Part shown: positions 17,709 to 25,279 of the stretch, one piece after another
Layout of the letters: each line of letters begins with the position of its first letter
Numbering within the stretch: the stretch's first letter is position 1
DNA from: Chryseobacterium gleum
Lineage (GTDB): Bacteria; Bacteroidota; Bacteroidia; Flavobacteriales_D; Sanyastnellaceae
Direction: 5' to 3'
Assembly: GCA_945881835.1 (NCBI GenBank)
Contig: CAMCVP010000006.1
Coordinates: 44,074-108,073 of the forward strand
Length of the DNA stretch: 64,000 nucleotides
The notes under the pieces: model-generated
What the model was told of the DNA's origin: nothing
The model's input: the letters and a program-made list of their open reading frames with translations, nothing else
The model's database searches: none
Position numbers and translations under genes: made by a program

Positions 17709-18541
17709 AGAAGCGCATTGAAAATTATATAGAAGGGTTATTCGTTCCATACGCTTCCTCTTCGAACGAGCGTATGTTCGTGAGTTTAGTCTATGCGTGG
17801 TTCGTCTTTTTCGCCTTTTGGAATTGGCATTCGGTGTGGTTGATTTGGGGGGAAGACAGCGTGTGCATTCGTTACGGCGCTGGCGATACGCGTTTGAACA
17901 ATTTGGTTTACGCGTTGATGTATAATTTAAGTTGGTTCAAGCCCGTGTTTATTGTCCATTTGGTTGTTTCCTTTTTCTCGATCTTCCATTTTCGAGGGGT
18001 CTTTGTTTTTCGAGGACTAGCATGGCTTTCCGCTTTGTGGATATATTATGCGGGAATAAACGCCATGAATGCGGGTTATGTGTATATGATGCTTTTGATG
18101 TTTTATGCCATCCCTTATTCAGCAATGGCGACCAAACCCTTTTGGGCGTTTTTATCACGATTAAGTTTGCTTGCAGCGGGTATTCAGGTTGGATTAATCT
18201 ACTTCTATACTTCGTTGTATAAAGTTACCAGTTGGCAATGGCTTAGTGGCGAGGCTATCTATTTGACATTGATTAGCGATTGGTTTAGTAATGAGACTAT
18301 ACGTGGAATTACGCAGGCCCTGCCCTATTTCCTGTCGGTAATTCTTGCTTATATCGTTATGCTTTTTCAACTCACTTTTCCAATTATAATTAATTGGAAG
18401 AAGACCCGGAAATATGCCGTAATCTTAGGTGTTTGTATTCACTTCTACATAGGCATCTTCATGCACATGTGGGATTTTGCAGTGGCGATGATGGTGCCTT
18501 ACACGCTTTTTGCAAATCGTGATGACATCGCGCAGCGATAA
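17705..18541 (+). CDS. HTTM-like (vitamin K carboxylase-related) membrane protein
   Basis: 278 aa with about six to seven hydrophobic helices. The segments VGLIYFYTSLYKVTSWQWLSGEAIYLTL and QLTFPIIINWKKTRKYAVILGVCIHFYIGIFM correspond to the HTTM domain seen in gamma-glutamyl-carboxylase relatives; carboxylase activity is not implied. It is coupled by ATGA to the preceding gene. The last codons (DDIAQR and TAA) are supplied by the first unit of a GATGAC hairpin array, so the C-terminus may be repeat-altered. Confidence 0.8.
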   Translation: MKKRIENYIEGLFVPYASSSNERMFVSLVYAWFVFFAFWNWHSVWLIWGEDSVCIRYGAGDTRLNNLVYALMYNLSWFKPVFIVHLVVSFFSIFHFRGVFVFRGLAWLSALWIYYAGINAMNAGYVYMMLLMFYAIPYSAMATKPFWAFLSRLSLLAAGIQVGLIYFYTSLYKVTSWQWLSGEAIYLTLISDWFSNETIRGITQALPYFLSVILAYIVMLFQLTFPIIINWKKTRKYAVILGVCIHFYIGIFMHMWDFAVAMMVPYTLFANRDDIAQR

Positions 18542-18606
18542 TGACACAACACGTTGTGATGACAGCGGAGCTGATGACCGACGAAGTCGGATGACCCTTC
18601 GGGAAG
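18521..18606 (+). repeat. Hairpin mosaic array, dialect C (GATGAC linkers)
   Basis: gatgac-ATCGCGCAGCGAT-aatgac, ACAACACGTTGT-gatgac-AGCGGAGCT, gatgac-CGACGAAGTCG-gatga, then CCCTTCGGG. Each module is a perfect inverted repeat. The first module and linker encode the last residues and stop codon of the HTTM gene; the array fills the gap to the convergent yqgE stop. Confidence 0.9.
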
Positions 18607-18609
18607 GAA

Positions 18610-19182
18610 TCAATTCAAATTCGGATCCTCGGGGAAATTAGAGAGTAGCTTTCCTTTCGGGCCGAGGCGTTCCATAACTTCCTTCCAGACGTTGTTCTCT
18701 TTCGAGTTCATAATTAATTTGGAAGGGACATTCACCACGAACCAAGACTTGGAGGTTATTTCTTCTTGAAGTTGTCCAATAGACCAGCCGCTGTAACCTA
18801 CGAAAAAACGAATGGCATTTTCCGGAAGGGTTCCTTCTTCAATGCGTTCGCGAATGCGAGCGAAATCTCCGCCGTACCAAACACCTTCCACAATGGGCGT
18901 GCTTCCTTCAATCTCTTCTCCCAACGAATGAATGTAAAAGAGACTGTCGTTCTTTACGGGTCCGCCTAGGCTCACACGTCCAGGCATCTCTGGGAAATTT
19001 GCAATGATCTTGCTAATCGGAAGGTCTATGTAATTGTTCAACACGAATCCGAATGACCCCTCTTCGTTGTTCTCGCACATGAGAATAACGGTCCGATGAA
19101 AAAACGGATCGCTGATGTAAGGCTCAGACAACAAGACTTGTCCACGCTTCGGCACAGTGCTATCGCTCGGTTGAAAATTCAC
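18610..19182 (-). CDS. YqgE/AlgH family protein
   Basis: UPF0301 (YqgE/AlgH) family; function not established despite an older link with alginate regulation. 190 aa if the GTG at 19182 is used (MNFQPSDSTVPKRGQVLLSEP). The TTG at 19227 would lie upstream of the promoter. Family motifs: GQVLLSEP, RTVILMCENNEEGSFGFVLNNY, SLGGPVKND, YSGWSIGQLQEEI and W at the end of the domain. A promoter (TTG, 17 nt, TATTTTAG) ends 4 bp before this GTG, so the message may be leaderless, or start at a GTG at 19155. It converges on the HTTM gene across the GATGAC array. Confidence 0.92.
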   Translation of the reverse strand: MNFQPSDSTVPKRGQVLLSEPYISDPFFHRTVILMCENNEEGSFGFVLNNYIDLPISKIIANFPEMPGRVSLGGPVKNDSLFYIHSLGEEIEGSTPIVEGVWYGGDFARIRERIEEGTLPENAIRFFVGYSGWSIGQLQEEITSKSWFVVNVPSKLIMNSKENNVWKEVMERLGPKGKLLSNFPEDPNLN

Positions 19183-19186
19183 AGGG

Positions 19187-19214
19187 CTAAAATAGGAATT
19201 CCTTACTTTCGCAA
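19187..19214 (-). promoter_or_regulatory. Bacteroidota-type promoter of yqgE
   Basis: Minus strand TTG at 19214-19212, 17 nt, then TATTTTAG at 19194-19187, close to the consensus TTG/TAnnTTTG. It overlaps the region between the two divergent starts (19182 and 19216). Confidence 0.5.
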
Positions 19215-19215
19215 C

Positions 19216-20730
19216 ATGCGTTTTCAATTATTAGTTTTTCTTTTCCTTCTTCCATTTGTATCCCTTGCCCAACCTGGCGGAGGAGGCGGTGCTTACTTTC
19301 GACATTTCGGAGTTCCCGGAAAAGATTATACTTCTGAATTATGCTTGAAGCACATGAAACTGCAGCTCATGAGCGGCGAACGTTCTAACATCATCGATTC
19401 AGAACAAAAAGAAATTCGCAGCTTGAATCTCGAACACAACGGTTGGTCGGCTCGTTACGCTGGACTAGATTACCGCCAAGTCGAAAACCATTACCGCTTG
19501 GTTTGGAAGGAAGACAATGATTCCATGGTGGTGATCTTCACGAACCTTATGCATGAAAACGGAGCGGGATATTCAGAGACGTTCGACAGTCTGGTCTTTA
19601 TGCCGGGGCATTATGAATTGAAACTTTCACTTGAACCTCGCTTTAACGGAGCAAGTTTCACGCCTACAACGGCTTCCATCTGGTTCAAAAGAAATATTGC
19701 AATGAAGTTAGAACCAAAAATTCCAACTTATTCCTTCTATTACTACTACAACGCCGCGCATCAAGAAAATTCGCAAGTCAAATACGAAGACTCAGAACCT
19801 CATTTGAACAGGGCGCAACAAATGGCCGAAACGTTCGAGCAACAAAAATTAGTGCTCACGGAACGCATTCGCTTTCATCGTCTAAAATTCAATAATGAAA
19901 CAGCCTTGAGTCTTGCTTTAGAGTTAGACTCACTTTGTGGTTCTTTAAGCAGAATAGACAATTCGGCTTGCAATGTTCTTATTGAACTTTATACCGAACT
20001 TAAAGATTACGAGAAAGCCCTTCCCTACTATGCAAGGCTTTCCAAGCAATATAACGACGCAAGTAATTTGATTTGCGAAGCGCTCTTCCTTGAAATGAAA
20101 TTGAATCGCTCTGAAGAGGCCATTGCTCTTTGTGAAATTCTACTCAGTCGCATTCCCGAAGATCACATGAAAGAATATCCCATTGGAGCTTCGCCGCATG
20201 CTGAAACCATTCTTCATATTGGAGAAATCTTTTGGCATGCGAACAAACCCAAAGAAGCCATATTCTATTTTGAACTTGCCGTTCAAGTGGGGGCCTTCCA
20301 CACCAGCGACGATCGCTATGTGTATTTATTCGAATCGTACATTGAAAAATTTCCAACCGAAACAACCTTTTACATCTGCCGCGCCGCTGCCAATATTGGA
20401 AGAGCGCCATACCTCGGTTGGGGAAACATGACACGTATGGCTTGCATTGAAGCAATAGAAGATTGCGACAACGCAATGAGATTGGGAAGAAAAGACTTCT
20501 TAGTCTATTACACCAAAGGCGAAGCCATGCAACTGGTTAAGAAAAATGAAGAGGGACTGAAAGTTGCCGACGAATGCATTCGACTTGAACCAAAAGACCC
20601 AAGAGGATACTTGCTGAAGAGCATGTTCTACAACGACATTCGAACCGAAAATGCCATGAAAAAAGCGGAAGAATACCGAACCGAATTTCGCAACAGACTC
20701 ACCACCTTTCGTTTCGATTTTCATTATTAG
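19216..20730 (+). CDS. Exported tetratricopeptide-repeat protein
   Basis: 504 aa from the ATG at 19216 (MRFQLLVFLFLLPFVSLAQ), a clear signal peptide followed by a glycine run. The first half (to about 190) looks like a beta-rich domain of unknown type with YAGLDYRQVENHYRLVWKE. The second half has helical repeats of TPR character: ELKDYEKALPYYARLSK, EAILLCEILLSRIPED-like, ILHIGEIFWHANKPKEAIFYFELAV, GLKVADECIRLEPKDPRGYLLKSMFY. Probably periplasmic or outer-membrane-associated, with an unknown partner. TACTTTCG lies just before the ATG. Confidence 0.82.
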   Translation: MRFQLLVFLFLLPFVSLAQPGGGGGAYFRHFGVPGKDYTSELCLKHMKLQLMSGERSNIIDSEQKEIRSLNLEHNGWSARYAGLDYRQVENHYRLVWKEDNDSMVVIFTNLMHENGAGYSETFDSLVFMPGHYELKLSLEPRFNGASFTPTTASIWFKRNIAMKLEPKIPTYSFYYYYNAAHQENSQVKYEDSEPHLNRAQQMAETFEQQKLVLTERIRFHRLKFNNETALSLALELDSLCGSLSRIDNSACNVLIELYTELKDYEKALPYYARLSKQYNDASNLICEALFLEMKLNRSEEAIALCEILLSRIPEDHMKEYPIGASPHAETILHIGEIFWHANKPKEAIFYFELAVQVGAFHTSDDRYVYLFESYIEKFPTETTFYICRAAANIGRAPYLGWGNMTRMACIEAIEDCDNAMRLGRKDFLVYYTKGEAMQLVKKNEEGLKVADECIRLEPKDPRGYLLKSMFYNDIRTENAMKKAEEYRTEFRNRLTTFRFDFHY

Positions 20731-20772
20731 AAAATTCAAAGTGTATGCGCCTTGTCACGTTATCTTTGCCGC

Positions 20773-21045
20773 ATGGATGAATCGAGACTTTCTGCCCTTC
20801 GTGCCGAGCTGAACAAAATTCACAAATGGCCAAGCAAGTACATGTTTAAGTTTATTGTTCCTTCATTCGAAGAGCGCGTAACGGCAGTGAAATTAATCTT
20901 TGGTGAAAGTGCGCATTTCGAGATGAAGTGGAGTGCAAACGGAAAATACACCTCTATTACCGTTCACGCCATGATGATGAGCGTTGACGAGATTTTCGAG
21001 AAGTACGAGGAAGCCGCTAAAATTGAAGGAATTATAAGTTTATAA
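20773..21045 (+). CDS. DUF493 family protein (YbeD-like)
   Basis: 90 aa, cytosolic, with the ferredoxin-like fold expected for DUF493/UPF0250: KYMFKFIVPSF...AVKLIFGESAHFEMKWSANGKYTSITVHAMMMSVDEIFEKYEEA. I choose the ATG at 20773 because a TATCTTTG box sits 4 bp upstream; the frame open to 20752 would start inside the promoter. It heads a cluster with a small membrane protein (1 bp gap) and fmt. Confidence 0.88.
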   Translation: MDESRLSALRAELNKIHKWPSKYMFKFIVPSFEERVTAVKLIFGESAHFEMKWSANGKYTSITVHAMMMSVDEIFEKYEEAAKIEGIISL

Positions 21046-21046
21046 T

Positions 21047-21418
21047 ATGAAGACATTTGAACTGTTAAGAAACGTATTGTTGGTGTCACTACTCGCCATG
21101 CTAACGTATGTGTTGTACAAGCGCATGTTGCACGTGATGCGCAAGCAGCATGTTCAGAATTTATATCCGGCTCTTCCGAATCAATTGAATTGGACTGAAT
21201 CTGGACAAGGACAAATTGCGTTGACCCTGAACATGAAGATGCATTTAGACATTCAGGTTTTCAATGAAGAGAATCAGTCTATTCTTACGCTTGCTAACGA
21301 AGAGTTCCCGAAGGGAGATCACATTTTCACTTTCGAAAAGAGTCAATTTTCTTCCGGAAAATATTACTACAAAATTGTTTCTCCGCACGAACAAGCTTCT
21401 CAATACTTCAGCATCTAA
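21047..21418 (+). CDS. Small membrane-anchored protein with a sorting-domain-like C-terminus
   Basis: 123 aa. Residues about 8-25 are one hydrophobic helix (LLVSLLAMLTYVLYKRML), followed by an Arg/Lys/His-rich stretch. The last 65 or so (LDIQVFNEENQSILTL...FPKGDHIFTFEKSQFSSGKYYYKI...) have the strand pattern of a FlgD-type Ig domain or a type IX sorting domain, yet on a protein held in the membrane. Function unknown. It lies between the DUF493 gene and fmt, sharing one base with fmt (TAATG). Confidence 0.8.
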   Translation: MKTFELLRNVLLVSLLAMLTYVLYKRMLHVMRKQHVQNLYPALPNQLNWTESGQGQIALTLNMKMHLDIQVFNEENQSILTLANEEFPKGDHIFTFEKSQFSSGKYYYKIVSPHEQASQYFSI

Positions 21419-22341
21419 TGTCGTTACGCATTGTCTTTCTTGGAACGCCTGAATTCGCGACAACCTCGCTGAATGCCTTGCTGCAAAGCAAACACGAAGT
21501 GGTTGGCGTAGTGACTGCTCCGGACAAACCCGCAGGGCGCGGACAGCAGTTGAACGAAAGCGATGTGAAGAAATTTGCGGTTCAACATGAATTGAAATTG
21601 TTTCAACCTGAAAAATTGCGCGACGAGCCTTTCATTCAAGAATTGAAAAACTTGAACGCCGATTTATTCGTGGTGGTGGCCTTCCGCATGTTACCCGAAG
21701 TGGTTTGGAACATGCCTCGATTAGGCACTTTGAATTTGCACGGTTCCCTGCTTCCGCAATACCGCGGAGCGGCACCCATTCAATGGGCGGTCATGAACGG
21801 AGAAACCGAAACTGGTTGCACGACCTTCCGATTGAAGCACGAAATAGACACCGGAGAAGTTTTGGGTCAGCATAAAATGAGCATCGCTCCAAATGAAACA
21901 GCCGGAGAATTGTACGATCGCATGATGCACGAAGGCGCAGACTTGTTGGTTCGCACTCTTGATTTGCTAGAAGAAAAAAAGGTTGAGCCAATAGCGCAAG
22001 AAGAACTTATAACCAGTGAATTAAAGCACGCACCTAAACTTTTGAAAGAAGACGGAAGAGTGCGATTGACAGACACTCCAGCGGTAGTACACAATCGCGT
22101 TCGCGGAGTCACTCCCTTCCCCGGAGCCTTCACAACCTTTCAAGGCAAGATGTTAAAAATTCACAAAGGCCTTCCTGAAGAAACCGAACATTCATTCGAG
22201 TTGGGATCTTTTCATTCCGACAACAAGACTTTTTTAAAGTTGGCGGTGAATGGAGGTTTTTATAATCTCTTTGAAGTTCAGTTGGAAGGGAAAAGACGGA
22301 TGGCAGTGGATGAGTTCTTGCGCGGAACTTCCATAAGTTAA
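21418..22341 (+). CDS. fmt: Methionyl-tRNA formyltransferase
   Basis: Formylates Met-tRNA(fMet) with 10-formyl-THF, needed for bacterial initiation. 307 aa. Motifs: IVFLGTPEFATTSL at the start, NLHGSLLPQYRGAAPIQWAVMNGE (folate-binding SLLP loop and catalytic Asn/His), GCTTFRLKHEIDTGEVL (Asp), then the C-terminal RVRGVTPFPGAFTTF domain. Coupled to the preceding gene by TAATG. The formyl donor could come from the formate-THF ligase encoded at 30710. Its stop codon begins a purine repeat. Confidence 0.97.
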   Translation: MSLRIVFLGTPEFATTSLNALLQSKHEVVGVVTAPDKPAGRGQQLNESDVKKFAVQHELKLFQPEKLRDEPFIQELKNLNADLFVVVAFRMLPEVVWNMPRLGTLNLHGSLLPQYRGAAPIQWAVMNGETETGCTTFRLKHEIDTGEVLGQHKMSIAPNETAGELYDRMMHEGADLLVRTLDLLEEKKVEPIAQEELITSELKHAPKLLKEDGRVRLTDTPAVVHNRVRGVTPFPGAFTTFQGKMLKIHKGLPEETEHSFELGSFHSDNKTFLKLAVNGGFYNLFEVQLEGKRRMAVDEFLRGTSIS

Positions 22342-22401
22342 GAGAGGGGAAGAAAAGGGAAGATTGGGGAAGACTTAATCGGGTCGAAATATCTTTCGAC
22401 C
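22336..22401 (+). repeat. GGNNAAGA purine tract plus GGTCGAAA/TTTCGACC hairpin
   Basis: From the fmt stop codon run purine-rich units GTTAAGA, GGGGAAGA, GGGAAGA and GGGGAAGA with short spacers; then GGTCGAAA-TATC-TTTCGACC (22382-22401). The purine units match those flanking the array at 61921-62120, and the hairpin matches those at 5216, 10597 and 59676. Confidence 0.6.
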
Positions 22402-22525
22402 GAAAAAAATCTTTCTGACAGATAGCATCTTCAAACAAAGTGAACAACTCATTGTGAATATGCTTTTCATTCAGGAAGTTTCAATGAGATAAAAAATGTA
22501 TTTTTGAAATCTAAATCTTAATCAT

Positions 22526-23338
22526 ATGTCAAGTCAATTACTCAAAGGCAAAAAAGGAATTATCAGTGGTGCATTGAATAACATGAGTATCGCATGGAAA
22601 GTGGCCGAACGTGCTGCTGAAGAAGGTGCTCAGATCGTATTAACCAATGCTCCTATTGCTATGCGCATGGGTGAAATCAACGGTTTGGCTGAAAAGATTA
22701 ACGCTCCAATTATTGCTGCCGATGCAACAAGCGAAGCAGATTTAGAAAACCTTTTCGACAAGTCTATGGAACACTTCGGTGGGAAAGTAGATTTCGTTTT
22801 GCACAGCATTGGTATGTCGCCGAACGTTCGCAAAGGCAGACATTACACAGATTTGAACTACGAGTGGTACAAGCAATCTTTGGACGTAAGCGCAATGTCG
22901 CTTCACAAAATGTTGGCCACTGCTTATAAGAAAGACGCCATTAGCGATTGGGGAAGTGTGGTTGCATTAAGTTACATTGCTGCACAGCGCACGTTCCCAG
23001 ATTATTCAGACATGGCAGACGCGAAAGCGTTGTTGGAAAGCATTGCGCGCAGCTTCGGTTACCATTACGGTACCGCGAAGAAAGTGCGTATCAACACCAT
23101 TTCTCAATCTCCAACAGTGACAACTGCTGGATCAGGCGTAAAAGGATTCGACGGCTTCATAAGTTTCGCCGAAGAAATGTCTCCGCTTGGAAATGCAGAT
23201 GCATTGGCATGTGCAGACTATTGCATCTCGTTATTCAGCGACTTAACTCGCTACGTAACCATGCAGAACCTCTTCCACGACGGCGGATTCTCATCAACCG
23301 GTGTTACTCCTCCGGTGATTGAAAGATTTACCAAATAA
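22526..23338 (+). CDS. fabI: Enoyl-[ACP] reductase (NADH)
   Basis: Last reduction of each fatty acid elongation cycle in the cytosol. 270 aa SDR-fold protein of FabI type. Seen: GIISGALNNMSIAWKVA (nucleotide loop), LHSIGMSP, and the active-site spacing Tyr in LSYIAAQ, Tyr in FPDYSDM and Lys in ADAKALLE as in E. coli FabI. C-terminal FHDGGFSSTG is conserved. It stands alone; a TATTTTTG box at 22499-22506 is 20 bp upstream of the ATG, with only a weak -33 match. Confidence 0.95.
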   Translation: MSSQLLKGKKGIISGALNNMSIAWKVAERAAEEGAQIVLTNAPIAMRMGEINGLAEKINAPIIAADATSEADLENLFDKSMEHFGGKVDFVLHSIGMSPNVRKGRHYTDLNYEWYKQSLDVSAMSLHKMLATAYKKDAISDWGSVVALSYIAAQRTFPDYSDMADAKALLESIARSFGYHYGTAKKVRINTISQSPTVTTAGSGVKGFDGFISFAEEMSPLGNADALACADYCISLFSDLTRYVTMQNLFHDGGFSSTGVTPPVIERFTK

Positions 23339-23357
23339 TTTTTTTCTGAACCTTTTC

Positions 23358-23417
23358 CGGCTATTCGTTCCAAGCTTTTCGCTTCGCAAAAAGGCTTTCC
23401 ACTGCTATCCGGGGTAC
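23358..23417. repeat. GGCTATTCG...GCTATCCGGGG element with central hairpin
   Basis: GGCTATTCGTTCC, then AGCTTTTC-GCTTCGC-AAAAAGGCT (paired arms), then TTTCCACTGCTATCCGGGG. Two near-identical GCTATYCG boxes flank a stem. From memory, similar GCTATCCG-bounded sequences recur in Bacteroidota intergenic DNA; this cannot be tested here. It may serve as the fabI terminator. Confidence 0.5.
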
Positions 23418-23420
23418 TGA

Positions 23421-23498
23421 GGAACTTTGTTGTTGGAACTTCGTTATTACTACTTCGTAATGGGAAAACCGCAGGTTTTATTCCTGCGGAGCAATTTG
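23421..23498 (+). repeat. Hairpin mosaic array, dialect D
   Basis: AACTTTGTT-gttgg-AACTTCGTT, attac-TACTTCGTA-atggg, AAAACC-GCA-GGTTTT-attcc, TGCGGAGCA. The six-base stem AAAACC/GGTTTT corresponds to AAAATC/GATTTT in the arrays at 60151 and 63721: both arms differ together. Confidence 0.88.
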
Positions 23499-23512
23499 AC
23501 GTTCGTGTTGAA

Positions 23513-23962
23513 TTAAAGTCCTATTCTTTTCAAACCATACTCTTGAAAATTTTGAGAATAATCCTTAATCTCATCAGCATTTTTCAAACCGTGTATTATC
23601 ACGATGGGCATTGTAAATTTATTTGACGGTTCGCTAATTGAACTTTCAGGGGCAAAGATTGTGATTGTTTTTATACTATCTGTTTTGTAATAGACTTCAT
23701 TTGTATAAAATATATAATCATTCTCTTTGTCTGATCCTTTAGCATTCGACATGGATAACACTATTTCTTCGTGATTTCCTGCTATACCCCAATTTCTCAC
23801 TTTGAAAAGAATTGGTTTTTCAACTTTTTCTAAATTAAGGGTAATTTTTTTTTCTTCTCTTGTTGGTAAGAACTCTTCATTTCTCCACTGCCGAAAAAAC
23901 AAGTAACTAACCACAATGAGAGCTCCGATGATAAATATTACAACTAATTTCATTTTACTCAT
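23513..23962 (-). CDS. Hypothetical single-pass membrane protein
   Basis: 149 aa (or 146 from Met4). One N-terminal membrane helix (LVVIFIIGALIVVSYLFF) followed by a polar, beta-rich domain (ITLNLEKVEKPILFKVRNWGIAGNHEEIVLSMS..., YYKTDSIKTITIFAPE). No family recognised. It is flanked on both sides by hairpin-array DNA and is AT-richer than fabI, which suggests an accessory gene. Confidence 0.65.
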   Translation of the reverse strand: MSKMKLVVIFIIGALIVVSYLFFRQWRNEEFLPTREEKKITLNLEKVEKPILFKVRNWGIAGNHEEIVLSMSNAKGSDKENDYIFYTNEVYYKTDSIKTITIFAPESSISEPSNKFTMPIVIIHGLKNADEIKDYSQNFQEYGLKRIGL

Positions 23963-24177
23963 AACGGCTTGCAGCTAAATTTGTCTCTATTTTTATTTGC
24001 GATTATTAAAAGTAATTCATTCTTCATTTCATCTAACCCCTGATCTCACCAATTTTCTCCCTTCCCTAAAATCATTGTAATCTATTCACTAGTATTACAA
24101 AGCGTTTTAGAGGATTAGATGAAAATAGAGTCGAGAGATGATTCTGAAAAACACGTCGAAAGTCGTAGGCACTAAGT

Positions 24178-24385
24178 TCCCTTCGGGATACATCCACAAA
24201 GTGGACTTGTCCGCGCAGCGGATACATCCCTTCGGGATTGGTCCTGAAAGGATTTGTCCCTTCGGGATTGGTCCACGAAGTGAAGTAGAAATTCCTACTG
24301 CGTAATTAAAATCGTCGAAGACCCTCGTTGCTTGCAACCTTCGTCCATAGGACCCTCGCAACTAATGTTGCCTTCGCAAAGCATT
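24178..24385 (+). repeat. Composite hairpin mosaic array, dialects B, D and A in sequence
   Basis: The 580-bp stretch 23963-24543 has no credible gene and is dominated by this array. Dialect B (24178-24284): TCCCTTCGGGA-taca-TCCACAAAGTGGA, cttg-TCCGCGCAGCGGA-taca, TCCCTTCGGGA-ttgg, TCCTGAAAGGA-tttg, TCCCTTCGGGA-ttgg, TCCACGAAGTGAA. Dialect D: attcc-TACTGCGTA (24291-24304). Dialect A (24314-24382): GTCGAAGAC-cctc, GTTGCTTGCAAC-cttc, GTCCATAGGAC-cctc, GCAACTAATGTTGC-cttc, GCAAAGC. Confidence 0.92.
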
Positions 24386-24496
24386 TCCCCTTTGAATAAA
24401 CAGCATATAAACTGCATATATAAGTTAGTGCTTTTTCCAGATTGAAGAAATAGGTTTGTCATATGAAATCAAATCCTAAAAAGGCACAAACGAATT

Positions 24497-24527
24497 TTGA
24501 AAATAATACCAATTTTGGGTATTTTTA
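24497..24527 (+). promoter_or_regulatory. Promoter and probable operator of parDE
   Basis: TTG at 24497, 20 nt, TATTTTTA at 24520-24527. An inverted repeat AATACC-aattttg-GGTATT (24505-24523) covers the spacer and -7 box, a likely ParD binding site. The promoter supports the ATG at 24544 over the one at 24463. Confidence 0.6.
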
Positions 24528-24543
24528 CAAAAATCATTTGGCC

Positions 24544-24786
24544 ATGAGCAAAAACACTTCAATCACTTTCGGTTCCTATTTCGAACAGTTTATTCAAAAC
24601 ACCTTGAAGGAAGGTAGGTATAAAAACGCTAGTGAAATTGTACGTGCTGGACTTCGTTTGCTTGAAGAAGAAGAAAACAGAATGTCATCATTGCGACATT
24701 CAATTAATGAAGGAATTGCAAGTGGAACAGCCGCAGATTTCAATCCCAATGAGCATTTAAAAAAGTTGAAGTCAAATAAGAAATAA
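24544..24786 (+). CDS. parD: ParD-family antitoxin
   Basis: 80 aa ribbon-helix-helix antitoxin: SKNTSITFGSYFEQFIQNTLKEGRYKNASEIVRAGLRLLEEEE is the DNA-binding N-half, and the C-half (LRHSINEGIASGTAADFNPNEHLKKLK) is the toxin-binding tail. I choose the ATG at 24544 since the upstream part of the frame contains the promoter. ParE starts with no gap after its stop. It should repress the operon and hold ParE inactive. Confidence 0.92.
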   Translation: MSKNTSITFGSYFEQFIQNTLKEGRYKNASEIVRAGLRLLEEEENRMSSLRHSINEGIASGTAADFNPNEHLKKLKSNKK

Positions 24787-25086
24787 ATGTCCGCTTTTAC
24801 TTTAACCAATAAAGCCGTTGCAGATCTTTCTGAAATTTGGAATTACACTTTTGAAACTTGGTCTGAACAACAAGCCGATAGTTATTACAAGCTAATAATA
24901 GCTGCTTGCTCTGTCGTGGCAAAGAATCCGAAACTAGGGAAATACTACAACGAAATCTATCCCAATCTGATGGGTAAGAAGGCCTCTAAACACATCATCT
25001 TCTATCTTATTCAAGAGAATAAATCAATAGAAGTTGTTCGCATTCTCCATGAGAGCATGGATTTGAAAGGAAATTGGAACCTTTAA
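24787..25086 (+). CDS. parE: ParE-family toxin
   Basis: 99 aa RelE/ParE-superfamily toxin; family members inhibit DNA gyrase. Typical features: FTLTNKAVADLSEIWNYTFETWSEQQADSYY at the start and KHIIFYLIQENKSIEVVRILHESMDL at the end, with the family's Arg (VVRILHE). Its ATG directly abuts the parD stop. The stop TAA overlaps the first module of a hairpin array. Confidence 0.93.
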   Translation: MSAFTLTNKAVADLSEIWNYTFETWSEQQADSYYKLIIAACSVVAKNPKLGKYYNEIYPNLMGKKASKHIIFYLIQENKSIEVVRILHESMDLKGNWNL

Positions 25087-25279
25087 CTACGTTATTGGAA
25101 ATCCTTCGGATTTATTCCTACTTCGTAATTCCTATTTCATAATTCCAACTTCGTAATTTGAATAACCTCGAAGACCCTCGTTGCTTGCAACCCTCGTCCT
25201 TCGGACCCTCGCGATGAAGTCGCCTTCGCAAAGCCATTTGCCCTCGCGAAGCAAATTGCTTCGCAATGTGATACTTTTG
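25085..25279 (+). repeat. Hairpin mosaic array, dialects D then A
   Basis: It begins within the parE stop codon. D: AACTACGTT-attgg, AAATCCTTCGGATTT-attcc, TACTTCGTA-attcc, TATTTCATA-attcc, AACTTCGTA. A: cctc-GAAGAC-cctc, GTTGCTTGCAAC-cctc, GTCCTTCGGAC-cctc, GCGATGAAGTCGC-cttc, GCAAAGCCATTTGC-cctc, GCGAAGCAAATTGCTTCGC. It ends shortly before the start region of the BaiN-like gene; a TACTTTTG box lies just after. Confidence 0.92.

Noticed and set aside
24107..24361. Open frame on the minus strand across the composite array
   Set aside because: Translates hairpin units (GPIPKGQILSGPIPKG) with no start context; an effect of the repeats.
24178..25279. Possible CRISPR array or direct-repeat locus
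   Set aside because: Repeated parts are only 4-6 nt linkers; the intervening units are themselves palindromes of varying length, and no cas genes are nearby. The spacing and unit size do not fit CRISPR.
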